A DNA stretch of 64,000 nt from Pontibacter ruber (GCF_023630205.1 NZ_JALPRR010000006.1:102764-166763), one strand, 5' to 3'. Numbered from the stretch's first letter, positions 52,660-61,617 are shown. Numbers and translations are program-made. Notes: a model not told the origin generated them from the letters alone.

Positions 52660-53910
52660 TTATTTTAGCTCCAGCCGGTCGATGTCGCCGTAGCTGTCGT
52701 AGGAGGAGAGTACTACTTTTTCACCCGGCTTTAGGCCTTCGAGCACCTCGTAATGCTGCGGGTTCTGGCGGCCAAGTTTTATACTTCGCTTCGTAGCAAA
52801 ATCACCTGATTTATCCACTACAAACACCCAGCTGCCGCCGGTGCTCTGGTAGAATCCGCCGCGTGGCAGGAGCACCGCTTTGGCGCCGTCGTTCAGGTTA
52901 AGTTTGATCTGCAGGGTCTGTCCGCGACGGATGCCTTCAGGTGTGCCGCTGGCAAACTCCATGTCTACCTGGAAGGTGCCGGCCTGTACTTCCGGGAACA
53001 CTTTGGCAACCGTTACGTCATAGGTTTTGCCGTTGAAATCGAAGCTGCCTTTCAGGCCCGGGTAGATGCGGGAAATGTAGTGCTCGTCGATAGCTGCTTT
53101 AACTTTGTAGCCGTTCAGGTCGTCGATCTGGCCGATGTTTTCGCCCGGCGCTTTCGACTCGCCTACTTCCGCTTTCAGCGTTGAGAGCTGCCCGTTTGTC
53201 GGCGCGATCACATAGAGGTTGTTGAGCGTGTTGCGGGCCATGTTGATGTTGGCGTCCATCCTACGGATCGACTCATCGAGCTGCTTCAGGCGTTCGTTCA
53301 TGAGCTGGGCATCCTGTTTTACGGAGCGGTCGCCGAGGGCTTTGCGCTTTTTCAGGTACTCGTACTGGTCTTTGGATGCTTCGAATTCTTCCTGCGAGAT
53401 CACTTTTTCTGCGATCAGCATTTTGTTGCGCTTGTAGGCGCGTTCGGCCAGTGCCAGGTTGTACTCTGTCTCAGCCAGTTCATTCTGCTTGCGGATCAGG
53501 TCCTGCTTCATTGTGATCTCGGAGTTCTGGCGCTCGTTCATCAGGTCGAACAACTGCGTTTCGCGTGTCATGAAGTCGATCTGCAGGGTGGTGTTGGAAA
53601 GCTTCAGGATCGTGTCGCCTTTTTCTACGGTGCGGCCGTCGTCGGTGTAAATTTTCTCCACACGACCACCTTCGGTTATATCCAGAAAGAACGTTTTCAG
53701 CGGGTCTACAGAACCGTCGATAGCGATGAACTCCTGGAATACGCCGTCCTGCACGCTGCCCACGGTGATGCGCTGGGTATCTACGTTCAGTTTGGAGGAG
53801 TGCTCGGCAAACAGCAGGTTGTAGAGTACCACCACCAAAATCAGTGTAGCTCCGGCAATGGTAGCGATCTTTTTAGGAGAGTATTTCTTTTTTTCAATAA
53901 CGCGATCCAT
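52660..53910 (-). CDS. Periplasmic adaptor (HlyD/MacA-like membrane fusion protein)
   Basis: The 416-residue protein has an N-terminal membrane anchor (about 14-35), a barrel-sandwich lipoyl domain split around a long alpha-helical hairpin (about 120-235, coiled coil rich in Glu/Lys/Leu), and a C-terminal beta-barrel and MP domain. It bridges the ABC permease to a TolC channel. It is the first gene of the efflux series, and a sigma-54 promoter lies directly upstream (see 53948-53963). Confidence 0.92.
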   Translation of the reverse strand: MDRVIEKKKYSPKKIATIAGATLILVVVLYNLLFAEHSSKLNVDTQRITVGSVQDGVFQEFIAIDGSVDPLKTFFLDITEGGRVEKIYTDDGRTVEKGDTILKLSNTTLQIDFMTRETQLFDLMNERQNSEITMKQDLIRKQNELAETEYNLALAERAYKRNKMLIAEKVISQEEFEASKDQYEYLKKRKALGDRSVKQDAQLMNERLKQLDESIRRMDANINMARNTLNNLYVIAPTNGQLSTLKAEVGESKAPGENIGQIDDLNGYKVKAAIDEHYISRIYPGLKGSFDFNGKTYDVTVAKVFPEVQAGTFQVDMEFASGTPEGIRRGQTLQIKLNLNDGAKAVLLPRGGFYQSTGGSWVFVVDKSGDFATKRSIKLGRQNPQHYEVLEGLKPGEKVVLSSYDSYGDIDRLELK

Positions 53911-53947
53911 AGGAAAGAAAAATTTTCATAGTCTGTAAAATCCTTTT

Positions 53948-53963
53948 GCCAACAAGTGTGCCA
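53948..53963 (-). promoter_or_regulatory. Sigma-54 (-24/-12) promoter of the efflux genes
   Basis: On the minus strand the site reads TGGCAC, five bases, TTGG, against the consensus TGGCAC-N5-TTGC (one mismatch). Transcription would start about 27 bases before the adaptor ATG. A sigma-54 activator gene lies next door. Confidence 0.65.
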
Positions 53964-54027
53964 TGTTTGTATTTGTTTGCTTTACAGCAGTTTATGCAGG
54001 TGTATAGCCATTGTGCTATGTGCCAAG

Positions 54028-54065
54028 TGTCCGATTGCGAACAGGTATCTGTCTGTATGCGGACA
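54028..54065. promoter_or_regulatory. Two tandem 16-bp palindromes, likely activator sites
   Basis: TGTCCG-ATTG-CGAACA (54028-54043) and TGTCTG-TATG-CGGACA (54050-54065) share the pattern TGTCYG-N4-CGRACA and are 22 bases apart, about two helical turns. They lie about 70-110 bases upstream of the sigma-54 promoter, as enhancer sites of NtrC-type activators do. A further inverted repeat ACCTGTA-N12-TACAGGT lies at 54065-54090. Confidence 0.6.
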
Positions 54066-54208
54066 CCTGTAATCCGTAATCCGTACAGGTAATAAAGCGA
54101 GGTGAAGCAACAGCTTTTTCTCCAGCGTTCAGTACTTGGATTTTTGATTCAGAAAGTTTTACTTTTACCCCGAACCAAGTATAAATTTTTCTTATTCACT
54201 GGCGGACC

Positions 54209-55585
54209 ATGCGTAAACTTGCCTGTAAAATACTGATAGTAGACGATGAAGAGGATATTCTGCTTGCAGGCCGCTTACTCCTGAAACAGCATTTTACCAC
54301 CGTTGTTACTACATCCGACCCGTATGCCATTCCGGCGCTGCTGCAGGAACACCAGTTTGATGTGGTGCTGCTGGATATGAACTACAGCAAAGGCGCTACT
54401 TCCAGCAAAGAGGGCCTGCACTGGCTGAAGCAGATCCTGCAACTGGTGCCTTCGGTGAAGGTGATCCTGATGACTGCCTACGGCGACATTGAACTGGCCG
54501 TACGCGCCCTGAAAGAAGGAGCCACCGATTTTGTGCTGAAACCCTGGCAGAACGAAAAACTGGTCAGCATACTTAAAACAGCCTGCGAGCAGGGAACTCA
54601 GAAAGGACAGCGCACAGCAGAAGCCTCCGAAAAAAACGATACTGCCTACCACTATGCGGATTTTATCGGGGTATCGCCGGCCATGCAGCGGGTATACCAG
54701 ACCATCGATAAAGTAGCCGGCACCGACGCCAACGTACTTATACTTGGCGAGAACGGAACCGGCAAAGAAGTAGCGGCCCGCGCCCTGCACCGCAAATCAA
54801 AACGCGCCGATCACGCTTTTGAGAACGTGGACCTTGGCGCCATCAGCGCTACTTTGTTTGAAAGCGAATTGTTCGGCCATGCCAAAGGCGCCTTTACCGA
54901 CGCCAAAGAAGACCGAATGGGACGCATCGAAGCTGCCAACGGCGGCACCCTGTTCCTGGATGAGATCGGCAACTTGTCGCTGGCACTGCAGGCCAAACTC
55001 CTGACCGTGCTGCAAAACCGCCAGGTGGTCCGTCTGGGTACTAACAAGCCTCGCCCCGTGGACATCCGCCTGATCTGCGCCACCAACATGCCGCTGTATG
55101 ACATGGTACGTGAAGGCACCTTCCGCCAGGATTTGCTTTACAGAATCAACACCGTGGAAATATACCTGCCGCCCCTGCGCGAGCGCCGCGAGGACATAAA
55201 ACTGCTGGCGCAGCACTTCCTGAAAGTATACGGACGCAAGTATAACCGAGAAGGCGTAAAACTTGCCCCGGAAACCATCAGGCGCCTGACCGAGTACCAC
55301 TGGCCGGGCAACATACGGGAACTGGACCATGCCATGGAGCGGGCTGTTATACTTTGCGACAAGGACGAACTGCAGGAAGAGGACTTTTATTTTGCCCCCG
55401 GCGGCAACACGCAGAAAGCTGCCACCACCGGCATTACAGACAGCGATTATACCTTAGAGGCGCTCGAGAAAATGATGGTGCAGAAGGCGCTGGTAAAACA
55501 TGCCGGAAATATCACGCACGCCGCAAAAGAACTGGGCATCACCCGAACGGCCCTTTACCGCCGCATCGAAAAACATGGCTTATAA
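54209..55585 (+). CDS. Sigma-54 dependent response regulator (NtrC family)
   Basis: The 458-residue regulator has a receiver domain (phospho-acceptor Asp56), an AAA+ domain with Walker A GENGTGKE (180-187), the sigma-54 contact loop GAFTDA (227-232, GAFTGA in the classical form), Walker B LFLDEI and a C-terminal Fis-type helix-turn-helix (about 428-458). It is expected to hydrolyse ATP and open sigma-54 promoters when phosphorylated. The kinase gene overlaps its end by 11 bases. The efflux genes on the other side are the likely targets. Confidence 0.94.
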   Translation: MRKLACKILIVDDEEDILLAGRLLLKQHFTTVVTTSDPYAIPALLQEHQFDVVLLDMNYSKGATSSKEGLHWLKQILQLVPSVKVILMTAYGDIELAVRALKEGATDFVLKPWQNEKLVSILKTACEQGTQKGQRTAEASEKNDTAYHYADFIGVSPAMQRVYQTIDKVAGTDANVLILGENGTGKEVAARALHRKSKRADHAFENVDLGAISATLFESELFGHAKGAFTDAKEDRMGRIEAANGGTLFLDEIGNLSLALQAKLLTVLQNRQVVRLGTNKPRPVDIRLICATNMPLYDMVREGTFRQDLLYRINTVEIYLPPLRERREDIKLLAQHFLKVYGRKYNREGVKLAPETIRRLTEYHWPGNIRELDHAMERAVILCDKDELQEEDFYFAPGGNTQKAATTGITDSDYTLEALEKMMVQKALVKHAGNITHAAKELGITRTALYRRIEKHGL

Positions 55586-56945
55586 CCGTTTCAGGGTATA
55601 CCTGCTCCTGCGGGTAGGTTTACTCGTGCTGATCATCCTGTGCACGCTGCTCGTGCTGTACCGCACCGACTGGTATGTTACAGCGCTGTGCCTGCTGCTG
55701 CTCGTGCTTTTTCAGCTTTACGACCTGGTGCACTACGTCGAGCGCACCAACCGCGACATCGCCAGCTTTTTGGAAGCCATCCGCCATTCAGATTTTACCC
55801 AGCGTTTTGCCGCAAAAGGCGGCAACCCGACTTACCGCCATCTCTACCAGGCCTTCAACGATATTACCGATTCTTTCCAGCGGATAAAGGCAGAAAAGCA
55901 GGCCGACCACCTTTACCTGCAGGCGATGGTAGAGCACGTGGGCATCGGTATACTTTCTTTTGATGACAGGGGCGAGGTACGGCTGGTAAACCAGGTAGCA
56001 AAAGACATGCTGCATACGCCGCACCTGCACAACATTCAGGCCTTGAGCCGCATTAGTGAGGAGCTGGTTACGGTGCTGCAACAGATCGGGCATAACGAGA
56101 AAACCTTGCTTACCCTGCAGGTCCGGGAAGAACAATTGCTGCTGACGGTGCACGCCACCACGCTGACCTCGCAGGGGCAGCAACTTAAAATCGTATCGCT
56201 GCAGAACATCCGCTCCGAGCTTGAAGAACAGGAACTGCAGACCTGGCAGAAAATGATCCGGGTGCTGACCCACGAGATCATGAATTCGGTAACACCGGTT
56301 ATTTCTTTGACCTCTACTGTAGGAGGCTTGATAGAGGAAGAAGTAATAGCAAAGTATGCAGCCGGCGAAGTACCGGAAGAGGAAACCCTGGATGACATCC
56401 GGGCAGGCCTGCAAACGATAGAAAAGCGCAGCACCGGTATGCTCCACTTCGTTAAGAATTACCGCCGCCTGATGCGTGTGCCAACCCCGGAGCTGCACAA
56501 GGTTAAAGTAAAAGAACTGCTCAAAAGTGTAAACACGCTGCTGCAACCCGACATGGAAGCCAGGCGGGTAAAGCTCTCTTTTTATCTCCCGAATGAAGAG
56601 GCCATACTTGAGGCCGACCAGGAACTACTGGAGCAGGTGCTCATCAACCTGATCAAGAACGGGATGGAAGCCTGCCAGGAGGTTCCGGAGCCGCACGTCG
56701 AGGTAATTGCCTACCGGGATGAGCAGGACAGAAACCGCTTCCGGATAGATGTGCAGGACAACGGACCGGGCATACCGGAAGATGTGCTGGATAAGATCTT
56801 TCTGCCATTTTATACGACCAAAAAGCAGGGTTCCGGTATTGGCCTGAGCCTGTCACGGCAGATCATGCGCCAGCACGGCGGCACCATCCGCGTCAGCAGC
56901 CCGGCAGGAGGGCCGACTACGTTTAGTTTGGTGTTTCATAACTGA
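55575..56945 (+). CDS. Sensor histidine kinase, partner of the NtrC-type regulator
   Basis: The 456-residue kinase has two TM segments (about 9-28 and 34-52) with almost no loop between, a PAS-like region (about 115-210), the H-box THEIMNSV with His233, and an ATPase domain with DNGPGIP and GSGIGLSLSRQI. No large periplasmic sensor is present, so it may sense the membrane or a cytoplasmic signal. ATG 55575 lies within the end of the regulator gene, and the pair is translationally coupled. Confidence 0.93.
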   Translation: MAYNRFRVYLLLRVGLLVLIILCTLLVLYRTDWYVTALCLLLLVLFQLYDLVHYVERTNRDIASFLEAIRHSDFTQRFAAKGGNPTYRHLYQAFNDITDSFQRIKAEKQADHLYLQAMVEHVGIGILSFDDRGEVRLVNQVAKDMLHTPHLHNIQALSRISEELVTVLQQIGHNEKTLLTLQVREEQLLLTVHATTLTSQGQQLKIVSLQNIRSELEEQELQTWQKMIRVLTHEIMNSVTPVISLTSTVGGLIEEEVIAKYAAGEVPEEETLDDIRAGLQTIEKRSTGMLHFVKNYRRLMRVPTPELHKVKVKELLKSVNTLLQPDMEARRVKLSFYLPNEEAILEADQELLEQVLINLIKNGMEACQEVPEPHVEVIAYRDEQDRNRFRIDVQDNGPGIPEDVLDKIFLPFYTTKKQGSGIGLSLSRQIMRQHGGTIRVSSPAGGPTTFSLVFHN

Positions 56946-57103
56946 ATTTTGAATAACTGGATAATTGAATGAAGTAGAGTGCCATAGTAGATGCGCAAGC
57001 ACAGGGAGCAGCTTACTCAAAGTATAAATGCTACTACCATGCGGCAGTGAACAGGTGCATCATACTTTACTTTCCAGTTATTCAGATTTCAATTATTCAG
57101 AGT

Positions 57104-57412
57104 TTAGCCCACATGCTGCCGGATGATCTGTGAGAGCTGGTGGCCGGGCACGGCACCTGCCTGTTTCCAGACGATCTGCCCTTTATGGAAAAGTATAAAC
57201 GTAGGCACACCCTGTACCCTGTATTGCGCAGCGGCTGCCTGATTGGTATCAACATTTACTTTCAGTACCTTCAGCTTACCTGCAAACTCACTGGCCACCT
57301 GCTGCACAATAGGGTTCATGGTTTTGCAGGGGCCGCACCAGTCGGCGTAGAAGTCTACCAGCACCGGCATGCCCGGGCTGTTGATGAGTTCGTTAAATGA
57401 TTTTTTAGCCAT
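57104..57412 (-). CDS. trxA: Thioredoxin
   Basis: The 102-residue protein has the active site WCGPC (Cys26, Cys29) and the cis-proline loop GVPTF. Length and sequence fit a cytoplasmic thioredoxin of the general reducing type. A TATACTTTG element lies just upstream of the start. The intergenic region after it holds inverted ATTCAATTAT-like simple repeats. Confidence 0.94.
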   Translation of the reverse strand: MAKKSFNELINSPGMPVLVDFYADWCGPCKTMNPIVQQVASEFAGKLKVLKVNVDTNQAAAAQYRVQGVPTFILFHKGQIVWKQAGAVPGHQLSQIIRQHVG

Positions 57413-57480
57413 AGTGCAAAGTATAAATGTAGCGCTTGTTGTTACTGAACATACGCTTCAACCGGCATAAGGTGTTTCGG

Positions 57481-58365
57481 TTAGTCGTCGCCATGCCGGC
57501 GCAGTAATTCGGCCAGCAACTGTATGTTGTCGGTCTGTATGCCATCCGGGTTCTTTTTAATGGCTTCCGTCAATCCTGTTCTGGACTTTACGCCCAGTAC
57601 GTTTACCATCAGGTTTTGCTGGTGCGCACGTTTTGTTTGCTCTTTCGAGATGAGGTTATTGAAGGTAGTAATACCATAAAATCCGTTCCGGGCAGCTACC
57701 TCTATATCTTTATCAATTTCTTTTGTGTAAAGCAGCAACCTGAATTCCGGATGCTCTTCCTGCAGGAGCAGGAGCAGGTCCAACGAGTTGCTTTCCACAA
57801 AGACCCAATCCTGCGCGTCGTATTTAAGGATAAGATCTGAAAGTGCGGCCGCAAAGGCAAGCGGGGTGGGTTCGGCTGCTGGATTACAGGCATTCATCAT
57901 CTTGATGTCCAGAAAAATCAGAGGCTTACGGGCGAAGGTAGCGTAACGAGCCAGTACATCTTCCAGCAGCACAAGCCGTTCTCCGGAGGCCAGGTTGGTG
58001 CCGGCATTGTGGTTGTAGCGGCAGTCCTTTAACTCGGCATAGGTAGCCTCGGTTACACAGCCGTAGCAGTTGGTGAGGGTGGGTAACTGCTGGTCGTGGT
58101 AAAGCACCAATTGGTTGTCTTTGGTTAGTTGCACGTCCAGTTCCACGCCATCGGCATTCAGGCCCTCGATGGCCCTGTTGATAGCGGCCATGCTGTTATC
58201 AGGCAGTGGGTTGAAGTAGGATTGAAAGCCCCCGCCCCCGTGCCCGATCACCAGGATTTTGCCGTTGTTGAGGTTGTCTATTTTATTCAGGTCGATCTTT
58301 TCGCACCCGGCAAGTACCAGCAGCATGACAACAGACAGCAGCAGTCTACAGATTCTCTTTTCCAT
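57481..58365 (-). CDS. GDPD-like phosphodiesterase lipoprotein
   Basis: The 294-residue product has a lipoprotein signal (lipobox LAGC, Cys21) and a glycerophosphodiester phosphodiesterase TIM-barrel. The site HGGGG (about 41-45) has the catalytic His, but the Arg of the usual HR pair is Gly here. The metal motif ELDVQ and the second His in YHDQQL are present. It overlaps the upstream beta-barrel gene by 20 bases. Activity may be altered by the missing Arg. Confidence 0.85.
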   Translation of the reverse strand: MEKRICRLLLSVVMLLVLAGCEKIDLNKIDNLNNGKILVIGHGGGGFQSYFNPLPDNSMAAINRAIEGLNADGVELDVQLTKDNQLVLYHDQQLPTLTNCYGCVTEATYAELKDCRYNHNAGTNLASGERLVLLEDVLARYATFARKPLIFLDIKMMNACNPAAEPTPLAFAAALSDLILKYDAQDWVFVESNSLDLLLLLQEEHPEFRLLLYTKEIDKDIEVAARNGFYGITTFNNLISKEQTKRAHQQNLMVNVLGVKSRTGLTEAIKKNPDGIQTDNIQLLAELLRRHGDD

Positions 58366-58918
58366 GAAAGCGGTAGGTCAGGCCTAGTTTCACCATCGTG
58401 TTTAATCCTCTAACGTGCATGCGATTCCGCAGGCTGGCATTGTAGAGCGACTCGTGGTAGAAGCCAACATTTATGGCGTTGAACAAACTCAGGTTGCGGT
58501 TTAAACCATAGCTCAGGCCATAGCCAACTGTGTATTCGTGGGTATAGCTGAAGTTGTCGTCGCAGTTGCTGTCGGGGCAGTACGGGTTCCGGATAAGGGT
58601 TTGCAGGTCCAGGTTGGCAAAGCTTTGCAGCCGGGTGTTTTTTATGGAAGGGTAAAAGTATAAACTGGCTGCTGCGCCCCAGGGCCCGGTGGTGAGGCGG
58701 TAGGTTTCTGTGAAGGATAGCTTCGGGCCCAGTACCAGCTCCAAGTTATGACGGCGGGCGCTGACACCAGCCGTAATGCCAAAGCCGGTGTAGGAGAGCC
58801 CCGTGTTAACAGAGGCACCAAGTATGATCTTTTTATTTGTTGCCTGCTCCTGCGCCCTGACAAAAAAAGGACTGAGCAGTAGCAGCAAGTATAGCGGGAG
58901 ATAGGTTAGTTTTCGCAC
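58346..58918 (-). CDS. Secreted outer-membrane beta-barrel protein
   Basis: The 190-residue protein has a signal peptide (about 1-23) and alternating strand motifs (VNTGLSYTGFGITAGVS, LELVLGPKLSF, WGAAASLYFYPS) with the end VKLGLTYRF typical of small outer membrane barrels. The GDPD gene starts within its last 20 bases, so they are probably one operon. Function unknown. Confidence 0.78.
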   Translation of the reverse strand: MRKLTYLPLYLLLLLSPFFVRAQEQATNKKIILGASVNTGLSYTGFGITAGVSARRHNLELVLGPKLSFTETYRLTTGPWGAAASLYFYPSIKNTRLQSFANLDLQTLIRNPYCPDSNCDDNFSYTHEYTVGYGLSYGLNRNLSLFNAINVGFYHESLYNASLRNRMHVRGLNTMVKLGLTYRFHGKENL

Positions 58919-59355
58919 GGGTTTAGCTGCATGTTATCGAACTGCAGAAGTATAATTCTTTGGAAAAGTCTGGGAGAGTACACGTTTTCATACTTAAACG
59001 AACATGGCCTCTGCAATACGCATGTTACAGGCCTGGGTACTTCTACCAGTACCGGTTTAGTTGCCTGGTTTATGAGTCCTTTAACCGAGTATAATTACTA
59101 ATGTTACATTTAAAGAGGATGTACCTGACAATTGGCTCTCACTCAAGGGGCTTTAGCGATATTTTCTTTGTAAGCAGCAGGCAGGGGCAGGTAAAACAAG
59201 GAAAGCGTACAAGGCAGGTGAGGCCACCATCTGCAGGTACAAAGTATAAACTGACGCTTTCTCTGATTTTTAGCAAAAAATTACTTCAGAGTAAGACTTT
59301 TAATATATAAGTTTCTATATATTTAGAGTAAAATTTACTTATACCCAGATAAACA
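58919..59355. other. Intergenic region before the signalling operon
   Basis: No convincing gene. A short open frame at 59101-59310 lacks family character. The part from about 59260 is very AT-rich and likely holds the promoter of the next operon, but no clear TAnnTTTG is seen. Confidence 0.45.
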
Positions 59356-59685
59356 ATGGCAAATTTTAATGGAAGCGAAGGAGCACCGATAGAACTGGCA
59401 CAGGCTGCCTCCTGGACAAGAAATTACCGCTCCAAAGCAGTGGCCGGTGCAGAGGGCGTAGTCGTAAAAGCACACTTCTTCGGCCGCGACATTCTACAGC
59501 AGATACTGGACCAGCCCGGCTGCATGGGCATCCGGATGTACTATGCTCGGGATGAAAAAGGGCAAAAGCAGCTCATACTGATCGGTGCAGACGCAAACGG
59601 CAAAGACATGCAGGAAGGCACAGTTGCAGATGGATCCGTAGTATGCCCGCCGGACTGCACACCAGCAGGAGAACTTAACGGTTAA
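59356..59685 (+). CDS. Small Cys-containing protein of unknown function
   Basis: The 109-residue cytosolic protein has no signal peptide or TM. It contains Cys56, Cys97 and Cys101 (VVCPPDC), a basic middle and a beta-rich stretch (QKQLILIGADANGKD). I recognise no family. Its stop overlaps the next start (TAATG), so it belongs to the signalling operon. It could be a small sensor or a partner of the membrane protein. Confidence 0.72.
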   Translation: MANFNGSEGAPIELAQAASWTRNYRSKAVAGAEGVVVKAHFFGRDILQQILDQPGCMGIRMYYARDEKGQKQLILIGADANGKDMQEGTVADGSVVCPPDCTPAGELNG

Positions 59686-60344
59686 TGGAGTTCTTTCTTC
59701 GGAATATTTACCCCTGGCTGATACAAGTTTCTTCAATCAGTCCGATTCTGCCGTTTTTGCTCGGCTTGCTCTGGTTTGCAAGGCACAAGAACTGGCAGTT
59801 CAGGCTACTTTATTTACATGTTATACTTATTGTTGCCATAGAGGTGGCAGGTAAGGTAACGGTGATGCTGGGTACCAAAAACAACCTCTGGTTACACCAT
59901 CTCTATGCTCCGATAGAGTTCTGTGTGCTGGCAGCTATCTATTATTGCAGTTTCAGGCAAACTGCTTACAAGCGGGGTATCCTGGCAGCAGCAATCTGCT
60001 TTGTTCTTTTCAGTATTGTCAATGCGGTCTTCTTCGAAAGTATAACCCAGATGAACTCTATTGCCAAAATTGTAGAAAACGCACTGCTGATCGTCCTGGC
60101 TGTTTTATACTTTTACAAAGTATCGAATGACCTGAACATCAAGTACCTGGATCGGGACCCGATCTTTTTGCTGAGTTGTGCAATGCTGATCTACAAGGCC
60201 GGCACTACCATGTCTTCTGCCATGTTCAATCAGGCCCTTGCCATATCGTATGATGCCGCACGCATTTGCATTGCCATAACCTTGGTGTTGAACATACTTT
60301 ATTATGCCAGTCTGATCTTCATGCTTAAGAGGGCGTCGGCATGA
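59685..60344 (+). CDS. 7-TM membrane protein of the signalling operon
   Basis: The 219-residue protein shows seven hydrophobic segments (about 13-31, 41-58, 70-88, 97-115, 128-146, 161-179 and 193-214) with short loops and no enzymatic motif. The block HHLYAPIEFC in the third segment is conserved-looking. Its end overlaps the kinase start (ATGA). It is probably the membrane sensor of the kinase, which has only one TM itself. Family unknown. Confidence 0.75.
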   Translation: MEFFLRNIYPWLIQVSSISPILPFLLGLLWFARHKNWQFRLLYLHVILIVAIEVAGKVTVMLGTKNNLWLHHLYAPIEFCVLAAIYYCSFRQTAYKRGILAAAICFVLFSIVNAVFFESITQMNSIAKIVENALLIVLAVLYFYKVSNDLNIKYLDRDPIFLLSCAMLIYKAGTTMSSAMFNQALAISYDAARICIAITLVLNILYYASLIFMLKRASA

Positions 60345-61135
60345 TCGGGATACTTCAGCCCCTGCTGATCATCACGCCTGTGCTTTTGGTTCTGGCAGTA
60401 GGTATCATCCTGTTCGTGTTCAAGTACCAGCGGCGCATGCTGCTGCACCAGGACCACCTGCAGCAGCTACAGGCAAGCCAGCAGCACCAGTTGCTGGAGG
60501 CAGCGCTGGAGGCGCAGGAAGTGGAACGAAGACGCGTAGCCCGCGACCTGCACGATGAGATCGGGGGCATGCTTTCGCTGGTGCGCCTCAACATCAGCCA
60601 GCTGGGCAAACAGAACAGTCCGCCAGAAGCGACCGGGGAGGTCGTACAGAATGCCAAAGTGCTGCTCGATGATGTGATCGGAAATATCCGCCGTATCTCA
60701 CATGACCTTATGCCGGTGGTGCTGGAAAAAGTGGGGCTGGTACAGGCGCTAGAAGCGTTAAAATACTCTATTCCGCCTGCTGCCCACATCACGCTCAAGC
60801 TTACCACCGATCTGGAGGGCGTGCAGCTGGATAAGAAACAACAACTGCTGCTTTACCGCATTGTACAGGAGCTGCTGAACAACACCCTGAAACATGCCGG
60901 GGCTACTGAAATTACCTTATCGGTACTACACCAAGGCGGAAAAGTAAAGCTGGCCTACGCCGATAATGGCAAGGGCTTTGAGTACAAAGCCGGGGCAGAC
61001 GGAGGTGCGGGAGGCGCTCTGGGACTCGGGCTTACTAACCTGCAGAGCCGCGTAAGGTTGTTAAAAGGGACGCTTACCTATTTTTCAGCGCCAGGAGCCG
61101 GAACAAATGCAGAAATTCTGCTTACAATTTCATAG
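60341..61135 (+). CDS. Sensor histidine kinase (HisKA_3, NarL-class)
   Basis: The 264-residue kinase has one TM (about 5-27), a coiled coil, the HisKA_3 box RRRVARDLHDEIGG with His71, and an ATPase domain with ADNGKGFE and GLGLTNLQSRV. There is no extracytoplasmic sensor, so the signal probably enters through the 7-TM protein. It precedes a receiver gene by 30 bases. Confidence 0.92.
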   Translation: MIGILQPLLIITPVLLVLAVGIILFVFKYQRRMLLHQDHLQQLQASQQHQLLEAALEAQEVERRRVARDLHDEIGGMLSLVRLNISQLGKQNSPPEATGEVVQNAKVLLDDVIGNIRRISHDLMPVVLEKVGLVQALEALKYSIPPAAHITLKLTTDLEGVQLDKKQQLLLYRIVQELLNNTLKHAGATEITLSVLHQGGKVKLAYADNGKGFEYKAGADGGAGGALGLGLTNLQSRVRLLKGTLTYFSAPGAGTNAEILLTIS

Positions 61136-61165
61136 ATTTGATTATACTACTTATAGTTCAGCTAC

Positions 61166-61588
61166 ATGGAACTACAACCACTTACACTTGCAATTGCCGA
61201 TGACCACACGCTTTTCCGAAAAGGTGTGATGGAACTACTCAAGAATTTTGAAGAAGTAACCGTGCTATGCGACGCCATTAACGGAGTTGAGCTTTTGGAG
61301 CGTATCGAAAATAACATGCCCGATGTGGTGATGCTGGACCTGGAGATGCCCGAAATGGACGGAATTGCAACTGCCCGTTACCTGATCAGCAAATATCCGC
61401 AGGTGCGTATCCTGATCATGTCGATGTATGGGGAGGAGGAGCTAGTTGTGAAGCTGATGAATGAAGGAGTACACGGTTACCTGCTCAAAAATGCAGAGCC
61501 GGAGGAGCTCCGGAAGGCGCTACAGGCACTTAGAAACAACCAGGAGTATTACTGCAACCTGCCAAACCATCACCACTTAAGCAGGTGA
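61166..61588 (+). CDS. Stand-alone response regulator receiver (NarL-type, no HTH)
   Basis: The 140-residue protein is a full receiver domain with Asp58 (acceptor), acidic pair ADD (11-13), and Lys108, similar to NarL/LuxR-type receivers. The DNA-binding LuxR helix-turn-helix is absent: the frame ends after a short NLPNHHHLSR tail, and no HTH gene follows. It may be a CheY-like signalling protein or a phosphate sink; truncation of an older regulator is another possibility. Confidence 0.9.
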   Translation: MELQPLTLAIADDHTLFRKGVMELLKNFEEVTVLCDAINGVELLERIENNMPDVVMLDLEMPEMDGIATARYLISKYPQVRILIMSMYGEEELVVKLMNEGVHGYLLKNAEPEELRKALQALRNNQEYYCNLPNHHHLSR

Positions 61589-61617
61589 AATTATACCGGC
61601 AATAGTCTGAAATACAG

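Noticed and set aside
45568..53910. One single operon from adaptor to TolC
   Set aside because: Gaps of 131-141 bases, competing hairpins and an octamer array interrupt the series, so co-transcription over its full length is not supported.
59101..59310. 69-codon open frame before the signalling operon
   Set aside because: No signal, domain or coding bias; it extends into very AT-rich promoter-like DNA.
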